Source: Acanthacorydalis orientalis (taxonomy: Eukaryota > Arthropoda > Insecta > Megaloptera > Corydalidae). Taken from it: a DNA stretch of 64,000 nucleotides. Location: positions 21,300,469-21,364,468 of the forward strand of contig CM068319.1 in assembly GCA_034766995.1 (NCBI GenBank), given 5' to 3'. The notes beneath the pieces are model-generated. The model made no database searches. It was not told where the DNA came from and saw only the letters and a list, made by a program, of their open reading frames with translations. The translations under genes were made by a program, and so were the position numbers. Positions 1-19,660 of the stretch are shown piece after piece; position 1 is the first letter of the stretch; each line of letters begins with the position of its first letter.

Positions 1-7591
<7,591 letters not shown>

Positions 7592-7637
7592 CTTCTCCCA
7601 AATGTCTGAAAAGAAAATATATATTAAAACTTTTAGT

Positions 7638-7673
<36 letters not shown>

Positions 7674-8931
7674 TATATATTAATTTTACAAAATTCAGAC
7701 GAAAAACGAACATACATTCACTTAAAATATCTTTGTACAAATATATTATTTCTGCAAATTATTTTTTTCTAGTTTCAGAAACAGAAAAATATTCGCGAAA
7801 AAAAATAAAGAACATAAAAGTGTTCGAATTCTTACTGTTAGTATATACTATTTTGCTCCAGGATTTATTACTACATTTGTAACAAAAAATCTTCCTAATA
7901 GCTTGGATGATTGTTAGTTATTTGAAGTTTAAGAGCGCGTCGACAACTAAAGTCACCGGACCCCGATAACTTAGAATTCTTAATAAAAACTATTAAATAT
8001 TTTCTTCTTTAAAAAATTTCGTTAAGATTAATTTTATTAGTTTAAAATATTTACAGTTAATAGAAATTTTGCTTAATATTACCCCCGACTATATTTTTTA
8101 ATAATCTAATAAAACAAAAAAATATATAATAGACAAATTATTGTGTACCTAAAAATGTTAAAGACGTGCGTATATATATATATATAGTGTAAATTTCAAT
8201 TCCAAATTAATAAGCAAAATGTAATAATGTTTAAAATAAAAAAATACACTCAATTTTAATTGATGAATGTTTGATGAAATTTTTAAGATGTTTGTTCAGT
8301 TCTGATTTTTAAGAATACTTTACCAGATATATTTCTCTGTTAAAATATATCTATCGAATGTAATTTTTGATGCAAATTCTAAAATTCTCAAATTCTCTAA
8401 GTTATATATATATTTGTTTTCCATCTATAAAGAATACAATAAGAAAAGAAAACACCATGTGAATAAATTGCTATTGCATTTTATAGTGTTAAATTCTAAA
8501 TAGAATTCAACATGTCAAATATACATTTATAAATTGTATTCTTTTAGACTTATCAAATTTCTCTATTGTTTATAATATTAGACAAGAAACTTATATAACA
8601 CGTATAAAAAATAAAAATGCATTATTTGCATTGTATACTTGTTCTATATATTTAGTAAAACGAAAGTTAATTATAAACATTATTATTTACACATGTTCAT
8701 ACACGCTATGTTCAAAAATAATTTTTACTCAACATCCCCCGAAAAAATTTAAATTTTAGTAACGATATAAATAATTATAAAAATTAATACCTAGACAGAA
8801 TAATCTATTAAAATATACTTAGTCTATTTTAGTGACAGGTACACATGCCATCAGTGTTCATTTTCGTGTCTTTATTTCACTAGTTTAAAATAGTCAACGA
8901 ATTAAATATACAACATACACACGCACACACA

Positions 8932-8994
<63 letters not shown>

Positions 8995-9347
8995 CAAACA
9001 AATATAAAATAATAAGACCATTTTAAATGCACATTAATAAATTTCATATTTTAAATAATTATGCATTCTTATTTTTGAAATTTAATATTCATACAATTTG
9101 TAACAATAAAAACAACATAAAATATAAAAAAGATTATAACAGTGAACAATTCGACGGCAAGTAATTAATTAACTCATTAACTTCAAATAACGAAAGGTTA
9201 AATGATCCAATTAGTCGTTAGAAACAAAAATTAACAATTAATGACTAAAACCAATTCTATGTTATTTGAAACAAATGTATGCAGTCTGTTATAAAATATA
9301 CTTGCCAAAAAATACAAAAATTAATTTCACTTGTATTACATTTTGCT

Positions 9348-9400
<53 letters not shown>

Positions 9401-9810
9401 TAAAATTAAGGTACAAGTAATTAAATATAAATTATTAAATTAAATTGAAAAGAAATACTTGCGCATTACACACTTATGTTAATATAGTAGTATATAGTAT
9501 TTACACTGTTTTACATGTTTTATTATAATTAAATCTTATAACACTAAACTAAAAAACAAAGCTACTACATCAAAACACTTTTATTCATGCTTATATGATT
9601 TTTCGATAAATACATAAATTTTACCTGTATATAAAAATTTACTTTAATATTTTAGATGTATACAATTACATACTGCTCGGAACAACTAAAATTAAATAAA
9701 TAAATGTTAAATACGTGAATTTATTCGATAACAGTAAAGATAATACTATAGATAAAAGATGAATTCAATTGAAATATACATATCAATAGAAACACACACA
9801 CATACATACA

Positions 9811-9894
<84 letters not shown>

Positions 9895-10198
9895 GTGTGT
9901 GTGATTTTATTAAATTTATTTTAATACTTTCATTTTTACCAATAATTATTTCCTATCTCAAATCAAATGATGTAAATCTACAAAGCTTCTCATATAATCT
10001 TATACCACTTATTATTTAAATTTAATAAATATGAAAAAAGAATTTATCAATTTGTATTCAGAATAAAAATTTGTATCAATACTTAAAAGTATGGACACAT
10101 TTTTTATTGCAAATGTATTAATTTAATGAAAACTTAAAGAATTGTTTAAATCTACTTTTTTCCGGAATGTATATTTTCAATAGGTTTTTTAAGTAACG
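7592..10198. other. AT-rich intergenic region upstream of the CTL2-like gene
   Basis: No gene recognised. It contains (TA)n arrays at about 7636-7670, 8936-8991, 9351-9398 and 9840-9891; the last is preceded by a (CATA)n run at 9803-9839. The promoter and 5' UTR of the CTL2-like gene should lie at the left of this stretch, but no core promoter motif stands out against the AT background. Confidence 0.6.
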
Positions 10199-11508
10199 GA
10201 TGCGCCAGAGCCCCGGAAAAAATTCTAAACGCAATAAGTAAATGATTTTTATTTTTACATAATTGTGATTACATACTTTTGTTAGATATATCGAGCCATT
10301 TTATTTTTTAAAAACAACGCTTGATAGATGAACACAATTTCGGCACATGCATTCCTAAAATCTTATTTAGAAATTTTCCATTACGGATTTTAAAATATCT
10401 GATGTAATCCTCGTAATTGCTTCTTGGATTTTAATGTCCAAGGATAGTGTGTGAAAAATCAATATACGCTCTGCTTTTTAGATAACCCGGAAGAAAATAA
10501 TCACACGCAGTATCTAAGTATCTTGCTGATCAAAAAACATCTTCCTTTCTAGAAACGATATGGTTCGAAAAGAGTGTTCTTACAGCAGCCATGGAAACTT
10601 TAGCGGTATGACTTGTTGCCTCATCTTGCTGGAACTACGTAATTTGTGAAAATCGAATTAATTCTTGGGTCAGAAATGTTGTAATCATATTAGTGTAGCG
10701 AGCTACATTAACGTTTATGGCATCTTTGTTGTCGTCTTCGAAGAAGAATGCTCCCATAATACCGAAAAACGAAAGCGCAGACCGTACAATAACCTTTGAA
10801 CTATACACCAGCTTTTGATGTGATTCAAGTGGGTTCTCAGCACTCCAATATCGACATTCTGCTTGTTCACATAGCCATTTAAATGAAAATGCGGTTCATC
10901 TAACATGAATCAATTGTGAATCATGCTTTCATTTTCATCCAAACGAGGTAGCTTATTTTGACAAAAATTCATGCGAGCAGACAAATCAGTACCTTTTCAC
11001 TCCCGAATAATTTGAATTTTGCACGAATAAAAATTGAAATCTTTATGTAACATTCGACGTAACGATGCGTTACTAATGTTCAATGCAGAAGAGTGTTTAT
11101 GTACTAAACGTCGTGGGTTATGTGTTACAGTAACTCTGAACACGGTCATTGTTTTCTGGTCTTTTTACTGTTCTTATAGACCCTTAATGCTTCAAATTTA
11201 ATGTGGGATCAGTTTCCTCAAACTAAGAAACGACAAGTTGATGGCATGAGCGGTCGGTACCTGCCCACGACGCGGAATGTTATACTGAATACGAAATAGC
11301 AATTGTTAGCAGTTGTAACAGATTGACTATTTTTGTAAAATGATTTCAGAGTGAAAGCTCGATGTGCACCGGACCACTGCTCTATATTTACTAAACAGCC
11401 ACGAATAACTATCAATTGATATAACAATATATAATTTAATTTTATCCTCTCGCTCCAAGGGCAAGCGAATAAGCCTGCTTTTAAAACTTCAAGCTCCACT
11501 GGCGCACC
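10199..11508 (-). mobile_element. Decayed Tc1/mariner-superfamily transposon, DUF4817-type transposase
   Basis: On the minus strand from about 11400, WSGAHRAFTLKSFYKNSQSV matches the N-terminal helix-turn-helix (DUF4817) of a transposase family common in ants, bees and aphids. Further on come MLDEPHFHLNGYVNKQN (first catalytic Asp, normally SDEAHFHLNG), then after a frameshift VTVWCALSFFGIMGAFFFE, then FQQDEATSHTA (second Asp), then a degraded CDYFLPGYLK (third Asp region, near 10490). Several stops and frameshifts make it inactive. A short inverted match, TGCGCCAG at 10201-10208 and CTGGCGCA at 11499-11506, may mark the terminal repeats and would give a 1.3 kb element, the expected size. The family call is firm; the ends are tentative. 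Confidence 0.8.
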
Positions 11509-13949
11509 TGTATTTATAATACTTAGATTTTCTAAATTTTATTTAAACCTCTTTAATCATCGTTGTATGAAAATCTATTAAAAAAATATCGATATAAAAA
11601 AATAAATAAATGCTTGTTTAAGATTTAATTCGAAAATTGAAAATCTGTAAAATAATGTTTCATGTACAAGTTCATTATAGAAACGTATTTTAAAACATTT
11701 TTGGATCGCAAGATGTTTAATTCTAGACAACAATTAACATGTATATGACACATTATTATACAAATACAATTATTATACACTTACAAATGACATTACATGC
11801 ATAGCAACAAACATAAAGTTTGAAATGGAACTTAATAGAATATGTTAAAAGACAAGGAAATAATCTACAAACAACAAAATGTGTTATTAGAAGTCAAGAA
11901 AGAAGAAGACTCTTGCAAAAATTGTAGATGCATATCAGAAAAAAACCCGTGGGAAATACATGGAATAAAGGTAATGTATCGTTTAAAGTGGCGAACATTA
12001 GAAAAAAAAACATTTATGTAGTAGCGTTTATGATTCATCAATACAAATATAATTATAATCGTATAATATGTATATAAGATAATGTTTTATACAATAGACA
12101 TAAACTAAGACAATAATAATAGATAGCGATATTGATAAGGTACCATTAAATATTCTAATATTTTATTATACATAATCTCCGATTATTTTTCCTAGTCAAT
12201 AATTAATATCTATATAATTAAATAAATAAAATCTTGTTTATTCGACAATAACAAATTGATTTAGTTCTTTATATTAGATTTTTTTATATGTAATTAAATT
12301 ACAAAAAAATGCGTACAAAAACAGAAAGAAGCACATATGAAATACAATCTAATATACATATGCTTTATTTATCTAATACATTTTTACAAATGAATTCTTT
12401 TTAGATCCTGTAAACCACAAATATTTTTTCTGACCAAAAATATTAAATAATTAATTTTTGATTATTCTTCACACGAATTTAGATGGCCATCCCGTTATCC
12501 TTAGATCGCCATGGTACAGAAAAATTTTTTTTTCTGTACATTAATGCTCGGAAATGGAAGGATCGCCATCAAAATGTACATGAATAACAATTAAAAACGT
12601 TCAATAACCAATTATTTAACATTTTTAGTCCGAAAAATTCTTTGTCGTTATGTCATATTATATACATAAAGTCAATCGAGAAAAAATAGTGTACTTTTTC
12701 AACCATAACTTAAATAACTCTCTATTTATCTATTTCAAAAGAAAACAATAAAATAAAAATGTTTGATATTCATTTCTATTAATTATCGTCCCAATAAAAG
12801 TTGCAGTACTAATGCGGAGTTATACGTTAAAGACTACAATAGGTTAATTCAAATAATTATTGAATATACTGAATTGTAATTTTAAAAAAGGCGCAAGGGA
12901 TTTAGTTTGGAAATCTTAACTAGAATTAAAGTCCAAAACATATAGCGAAATGGATTTTAAATAATACATCTGTAATTCTAGAAGCATTGCTTCAACATTT
13001 TTACTTAAACCGTACAAAGAATCTAAGAGAGCAACTAAAACTAAAAAACTGATATAATGTTTCGATCTATATTTTTTTAAAAACAAACTTTGAAGAATGA
13101 AGATAATACAAACAGTTAATTTAGTGAAATCTACAAGAAAAATATATTATTGTGGTTTTTAATGAATTTACAACTAAATAATATTAAAATATTACTTTTA
13201 TTATTGTATATTAAGTATTAAATTATTATTTTTAAAGAAACAAGGTAGATGAATAATTTGATTAAACTTTAATTAGAAATAAATTATTGGTAATTCAGTA
13301 ATACTTTTTTCTATTATGTCTAGTATGTAGTTTGTGACAATATATTTAAAATATTCTTTCTTAATTTTATTATAATAATGAACTGTATGTCTAGAACAAC
13401 TGAAATGATCATTTTTTTTCCAGTATACAACATACATTCATAATATGAAATATTGTAAGGATACCTATTTATTAATTTATCTTTCATAAATAATAATGAC
13501 GTACATATAAGTGACACATTCTATTGTTTGTAAGAAAACTGAAACCTTTCTTGAAATAATAGTTTAATCTAAAACGATAGATTTGCATGAATTAAAAAAT
13601 AAAATTTAGACGATCAGTTCCGAGATATTTATGCGCCAAAAAACCTCAATCACTAACTTAATACATATTTTTTTTCAAATGTAAAAACCAAGAAATAAAA
13701 ATTGTGTTAAACCTCTAAAAATCTATTTGAAAAATAACCAAGTATATCACTCTTAGTAGTCTGAACATGTATATACATGTATGCAAAAATAACGAAGGGA
13801 TTTGAAGAGTTAACAATTTTTTTGTTTAAATGTTTTTCTCTCCTTTTTAAAGTTTTATAAATAAAACTTGGGGAATTTATCATAGAAAGGTACACGACGG
13901 AATAACGTACCAAAATAATTCAATTTTATTTCGAAAATCAACGTTCAAT
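11509..13949. other. AT-rich intergenic spacer
   Basis: No coding gene recognised. The only structured item seen is the nested inverted-repeat element at 12478-12574. Open frames here are short, low-complexity and lack conserved motifs. Confidence 0.55.
12478..12574. repeat. Small nested inverted-repeat element
   Basis: Outer ends TTTAGATGGCCATCC (12478-12492) and GGATCGCCATCAAAA (12560-12574) are imperfect inverted copies (12 of 15 by eye). Inside, GTACAGAAAAA and TTTTTCTGTAC (about 12514-12539) form a second, perfect inverted repeat around a T tract. Size and structure suggest a very small MITE or a hairpin-forming relic. The higher GC content of the ends stands out from its surroundings. 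Confidence 0.6.
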
Positions 13950-14940
13950 TATTTTGATGCAACCAGCAAATCTTCGTTATTTTAATGTTCGAATAGGACC
14001 ACCGAAGTCAATGATTAATCGTTTGGTTGCACATTTTCTGCAACAAGGTACAATTAGTAACCATACAGGATCTGGAAGATATCGTTCAGTTTTAACTGAA
14101 GAAAATCTTCAACGTGTACAGGAGAGTATTGAGAAAAGTCTTGAAACGTCAACCAGAAGACGTTCAGCCCAATTTTGAATATCTCGGAGGTCATTACAAA
14201 CGAATTTCGCCGCACTGAAAATGTTCCCATACAAAGCGCAGCTTGTGCAATAGATACAGTCAACAGATTAACAGAATCGCCTTGATTATGCAATTCGTTT
14301 TCGCAGACAAGCAGAAGAAAATAATGAATTTATTCACAAATTGATGATGAGTGATGAAGCTCATTACCACTTAAATGACTTCGTGAACAGACAAAACTGT
14401 ACAACATAGGATACAGAGAATCCAAGAGCACTTCATTAGTGACAATTATACCCACTTAAGTGTACTGTTTGGTGCGGAGTAATGTCTGAAAGGATTATAG
14501 GCCCTTATTTCTTCGAAAATGAAGACGGTACTGCTGTATCCATTAATGGTGCTCAATACCTTACAATGATAGAAGTTTTTTTGAGACCAGCTGTTGATAA
14601 TTGTTCACAGATATGGTTCCAACAAAATAGAGCCACAGCGGACACAGCAAAACCCGTTGTGAAACTTTCAAGAGACATTTTTGTCAAACGATTAATTTCA
14701 AGAAACAGCGATTTTAATTGGCCTGCATGTTCACCCGATTTGAGCCCTCCCGATTTTTTTCTTTGGGTCTACTTAAAAGAACGTGTAACGCCAATAAGCC
14801 AAAAACCATCCTACAGCTAAGAAACAATATACGGGAAGAAATTTGAGCAATACCTTCAAAAATTATGAGAGAAGTGATGGAAAATGCATTAGAAAGTGCT
14901 TGACTTTGTGAAGACGAAAATGGACATCATTTACGTGATG
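13950..14940 (+). pseudogene. Decayed DUF4817-type Tc1/mariner-like transposase, second copy
   Basis: Plus-strand reading, in several frames: FNVRIGPPKSMINRLVAHFL and SNHTGSGRYRSVLTEENLQR (N-terminal DNA-binding region), RRSAQ, MFPYKAQLVQ, then KLMMSDEAHYHLNDFVNRQN (first catalytic Asp), VWCGVMSERIIGPYFFENED, WFQQNRATADTA (second catalytic position, where the usual Asp of QQDGATAHTA reads Asn), then SPDLSPPDFFLWVYLKERV (third Asp), and the typical C-terminal tail CEDENGHHLRDVTFH near 14910-14940. At least three stop or frameshift breaks are present. The N-terminal 50 or so residues of the family are not recognisable, so it looks 5' truncated. It is diverged from the copy at 10.2-11.5 kb and in opposite orientation. 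Confidence 0.85.
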
Positions 14941-15070
14941 TCACTTTTCATGTGTACTCAGAAAAAAAATCTTCGTTTCTATATTATATTTTGGGAAATG
15001 AAAAAAGATGAACATATTGTAAAATAAAAAAAATATTAATGTTTTAAACCTCTTCATTCTTTTGTGACAC

Positions 15071-15075
<5 letters not shown>

Positions 15076-15128
<53 letters not shown>

Positions 15129-16717
15129 CATACTTTATAAATATATCATTGTACTTTAAGTCTTTTCTGTATACTGTTCTACTTTCTCGATATTGGTTTT
15201 CCAATTCATTGATTATCATTAGGTATGATTATAACTATTTCATTGCTACTTGTTTTACTTTCTAAAATTATCTTTTCTGTCATCTACATGTGTTTTTAAA
15301 TTCTCTTTTTATTATTTGAATTAATTAGATTTATTTCAAATGCTTATTTCTTAATAGTTAGTTTATTATAAGATGATTTGATTTTATTTAAAATGTATTT
15401 TAACTATTAATTCACTGTTAAATCGAAGCTTTTATCCAACAAATATAGCTTCCTATATTCATTTATTTGACAAAAACGACAAATATCTTCAAAAATAATC
15501 ATAAACACTGAAATAAAAATAATAGTTGTTTTGTTAATAATTCAATTATTTTCGATAATAATTTTTAAGTTATTTTGTAAATATTTCACACAAAGGGCGT
15601 CCTGTTTGTAATTTATAAAAGTCATATTATACTTTTAAACAATTTTAATGTTAAACTAATAGAAATATTAAACTGATTATTGTTAGTCTTAAATGTGATT
15701 TATTCAATGCTTTAACTTTTTTTCACATATAAATTATAATGTTCGACTTATATTTTAAAACTGCATGTTTTTTGTTTAATTTTATTTCAGAAAAAAATAT
15801 TTGTGATACTTTATAAGCAGCAAAATTGAATGCAGCATTTTTATTTATTTATTTCAATTTTTCAGTTTTCAAAATAAAATATATGAAATATATGCGAGAA
15901 TAAATATATTGATATTTTTTCACACTTCAATAAATATCTTTTCACACATTAATAAAATATTTACACATGAGTCATAAATGATAAAAATATGAAAATGTAT
16001 TAAATCAATAATATTATCATGTTTTCGGTTAGATATTGTAATTAATTCTAAACAGAACAATGGAGCAAATTTCGTCATGATTTAATTAGTTGTTACTGAT
16101 ATACCATAAATTTTTAAAAGGTTTCAATAAAATTGAAGGTCAGCATCACACTTTATATCTATATATCAAACAAATTACTTTTCATGTACGTGGAAATAAT
16201 AATTATGAAGAAATTCCTATACAAATTGTTGTAGTATATATGCTAAAACAAAACGTTTATTGTTTTTTTTTAATTGTATGTTTCGATGAAAAATTATAAG
16301 ACATTACTTTTTTTTAATTTCAATAAATTATGATTTTTATAAAATAACTATATTAATATTGTAACGATATGTGATATTATTATGTACCAAAACAATAAAC
16401 GTTTATAACTGACACTATAATGTAAACATTACTATTTTTTAGAATAATAGAATCAAAAAAAATCCCGTTACGAACTTTATAAACAAAGCATTCTACGAAT
16501 TGAAAATATAATGCAATATTTGGAAATAAAATATTACAAAAAAAATAAAGTAATTCAACATGTATTGAGTAACAACATATATGAGTATTTAGAGTTTAGT
16601 CAGTATATTCATTATTTACCTAATTGTAATGAAATACAACAAAATTACCACATTTATAATTCAAAAACTACATTAATGATCAAATATGTACGTACGTACA
16701 TATGTAAATACATACAT

Positions 16718-16798
<81 letters not shown>

Positions 16799-17537
16799 TA
16801 AAACTTCTATCATTTCAAACTAATACAAAATTAAGCCTGGATTCAATTAAATTGTATACTTATTTTTTTACAAACACTTTTTTAAATACATATTTGATTC
16901 AATTTTTAAGCAAAAGTTTTTAAGGTGTTGTTTTCATTTCTGATTTGTTTGTGTTATTTATTTTCATCAGCACGTTAACACAATCTAACATGTTTTAATA
17001 CTGCGAAAAATAATTACAATGATGAAATTTACTAAAATATATATTTATTGCAAGCAAGTTTTAGAAGTATTACTAAATTTTAATTTAGTATTAAATTTTT
17101 TTCGTCTGAAATTAAACACATCCAATGTTTACTATTTTACGACTACCTATATTACTCATAATCTCCAAATTTAATCTTTATTAGTTGGAAATCATAATAC
17201 TTCATTTAGAAGATAATTGCCTTTAAAACATGTCTTACATCTGGGAATTAAATAAATAAATATAATAAATATAATTTAAAATATAATAAATAAATATAAT
17301 TTTAATTACAATATTAAAGGTGTAAAAAATATTTGTAATATATATATATATATATATTTGTGTATGTATGCATTTATTAGTACATGAAACAAAGTAAACA
17401 TTAAACTATTTCTGCGATTTTAGATAGCGCACAAATACATGGAAAACTGAATGTTTCTCTGACAAAATGTAAATTGTATTCTACATGTAAATGTACTCTG
17501 ACAAAATCTTATCTATTATATTTATAATAACAAAGGT

Positions 17538-17591
<54 letters not shown>

Positions 17592-17789
17592 AAAAGAATT
17601 CGAGAAATATATTGATAATAAATGTTACAAAAAAGCATATGAACACAAACAATTTTATTGGAAAATTATGGACATTTATTAGTGTAAAAATGTTGTTTTT
17701 GTGAAGTTTTCAAGGTCAATCTTGTTAAAAATATTAAGATAACGCATTTATTAAATTGCACAATTATTAAATGTAAACATTACTACGGT
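15076..17789. other. AT-rich intergenic spacer
   Basis: No gene seen. Contains (TG)n-(TA)n at 15069-15130, a (CA)n-(TA)n compound array at about 16718-16800, and (TA)n at 17540-17586. The longer open frames here are made of Ile/Tyr-rich translation of these repeats. Confidence 0.55.
16733..16800. repeat. (TA)n microsatellite preceded by (CA)n
   Basis: About 68 bp of TA directly after a short CA run. Confidence 0.97.
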
Positions 17790-18240
17790 GCCTTTCATTT
17801 GAATCAATCATAACTGCTTTACATCAATCATAACATTTAAAAATACTATATATCTTTGCCAAGCAATTGGCATAACCTCACAAAACAGTAGTGAACACGA
17901 TGGCGTCCGAAAAACAGAGAGAGCACATTAGGCACTGTATACTTTTCGTATTCCAGTTGAAAAAATGGTCTCGAAATCGCGGGAATGACTTGTTCAGCTT
18001 TGGGAGAAGGTGTTGTGGCGGATAAAACATGCAAAAATGCTAAAACAGTGGAAAAGGCCCGAAAATGTATTACGACTTCAGTGACTCAAAACCGCCATCT
18101 TTTTTACGACGAAGGATTCGTTAGTTACCCGACAGATGGAGCAAAGTTATGCAAAATAATAGGGGTTATTTTAAAGATTGAAGTGTATTATATTTCTCCG
18201 TAAACATTAATTTTCTATGAAAAAAAAAAACCCACCAAAT
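17790..18240 (+). mobile_element. Internally deleted mariner element
   Basis: From the ATG at 17900 the reading MASEKQREHIRHCILFVFQL is the N-terminus of a mariner transposase. A frameshift near 17985 moves the match to MTCSALGEGVVADKTCKN, the continuation of the same domain. After a large internal deletion that removes the whole catalytic core, the extreme C-terminus reappears as LPDRWSKVMQNNRGYFKD (about 18125-18180), corresponding to the LPERWxKCVxxxGxYFE tail. It is therefore a short non-autonomous derivative holding both transposase ends. Terminal repeats were not defined with confidence, so the outer coordinates are approximate. Confidence 0.82.
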
Positions 18241-18299
18241 TAATTTGTAGACCTAAAAGATTATAACGAATTTTATGTAGTTAAAAATTATATTATACA

Positions 18300-18368
<69 letters not shown>
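18300..18368. repeat. (TA)n microsatellite
   Basis: About 69 bp of uninterrupted TA, just downstream of the deleted mariner. Confidence 0.97.
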
Positions 18369-18370
<2 letters not shown>

Positions 18371-19660
18371 CCTTATTTAAGAACAGGTGATAAATGTCAT
18401 TTTTATTTATAAAATATTACATTTTAACAATAACATTCAAATGATTGCTATTAAAATTAAATGGCACGTTATGGATTTTGTATTTAAAAGAAAATGAAAT
18501 AAGTCTGAAACGGACTTTCGCAAATGTTTATTTTTCAGCAAATTTAATATAAGTATTAATATACATTTAAAACAAATAATGTTTAATGTTTTTTAAAGAA
18601 AGTAATTCGTGCTACATTATTTTCAAATATTAGATATTAAATACAATAAAAGTATAAGAAGTAATATTCCATTACTTCATTATATATCATTCGTTTGAAT
18701 TGTTCAGCTCATAAAAATTTAGCAAAATTTCGAAAAAAAAACTTTTATTAACTCATATAAACGTTTCGGATTAATTTCGAATTAAAGTAAAAAATAAAAA
18801 GGATATTGAAATAAATTATAAATTTATTACGTATTATTTAACTCAAATTTATGAATTATTGTTATTAATGTTCGTTTATGATCAAATCGGTGATGAAACA
18901 TTACATAATAGAAACAATGAACATTAGCTGACAATAGTCAATAAATAATGCATTTATGACGGACGTTTTTACAAAAAAAATATTGAAAAAACAGCTTCGT
19001 ACAATACATATTACTAAATGGTTTAATCATTAAATAACTTAATAAAAATTAATAGACGACAAATATACTTAATTACTGACAAAATACTGCTTTCTCACCT
19101 ATTTCAGCATCACGACAATATAACAACAAAAGTCTTTTATATATGCAACGAAAGATAAAAAAAAGTATCACAGAAGAATAACAGTAAAAGTTTAGAATGA
19201 TACATACTGGAATTAATCGAAATAATACATATTAGTGCTACATAATTAACAATTTGATTTTACATTATATATACATATATATATAAATCGTTAATATTTT
19301 AGGCACACAAAACCTTTGTCGCACACACATTACGATAACAACTTCATATTTACTAAACTGTCTAACATGTGGAATTAAAAATACAAAAGAACGGATCGTT
19401 TGTGTTTTGGTTTTCAAGAAAAAGTGGGGATGGATGTGTGTACATTCTCAATCGTGTTGGCTAGTTCTGTCATAACATTGTGTATTTTTAAATCATTTTA
19501 AATAGTTTTCTTCCTACTTAATTTGGTATAATAAGAAACCAAGTTTAATTTTATTGTTATTTTTATTTTTATATGTTTTCAACAGACATTATAAATTAAC
19601 AAATTTGCAAATGACAAGATAGTATATTTAATTTTAGCATAAATATTTTTTAATACCACA
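18369..19660. other. Intergenic region upstream of SIN1
   Basis: No gene seen. The SIN1 promoter and 5' UTR should lie in the right part; the stretch 19380-19480 is less AT-rich than its surroundings and is a plausible transcription start region, but no motif decides it. Confidence 0.4.
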
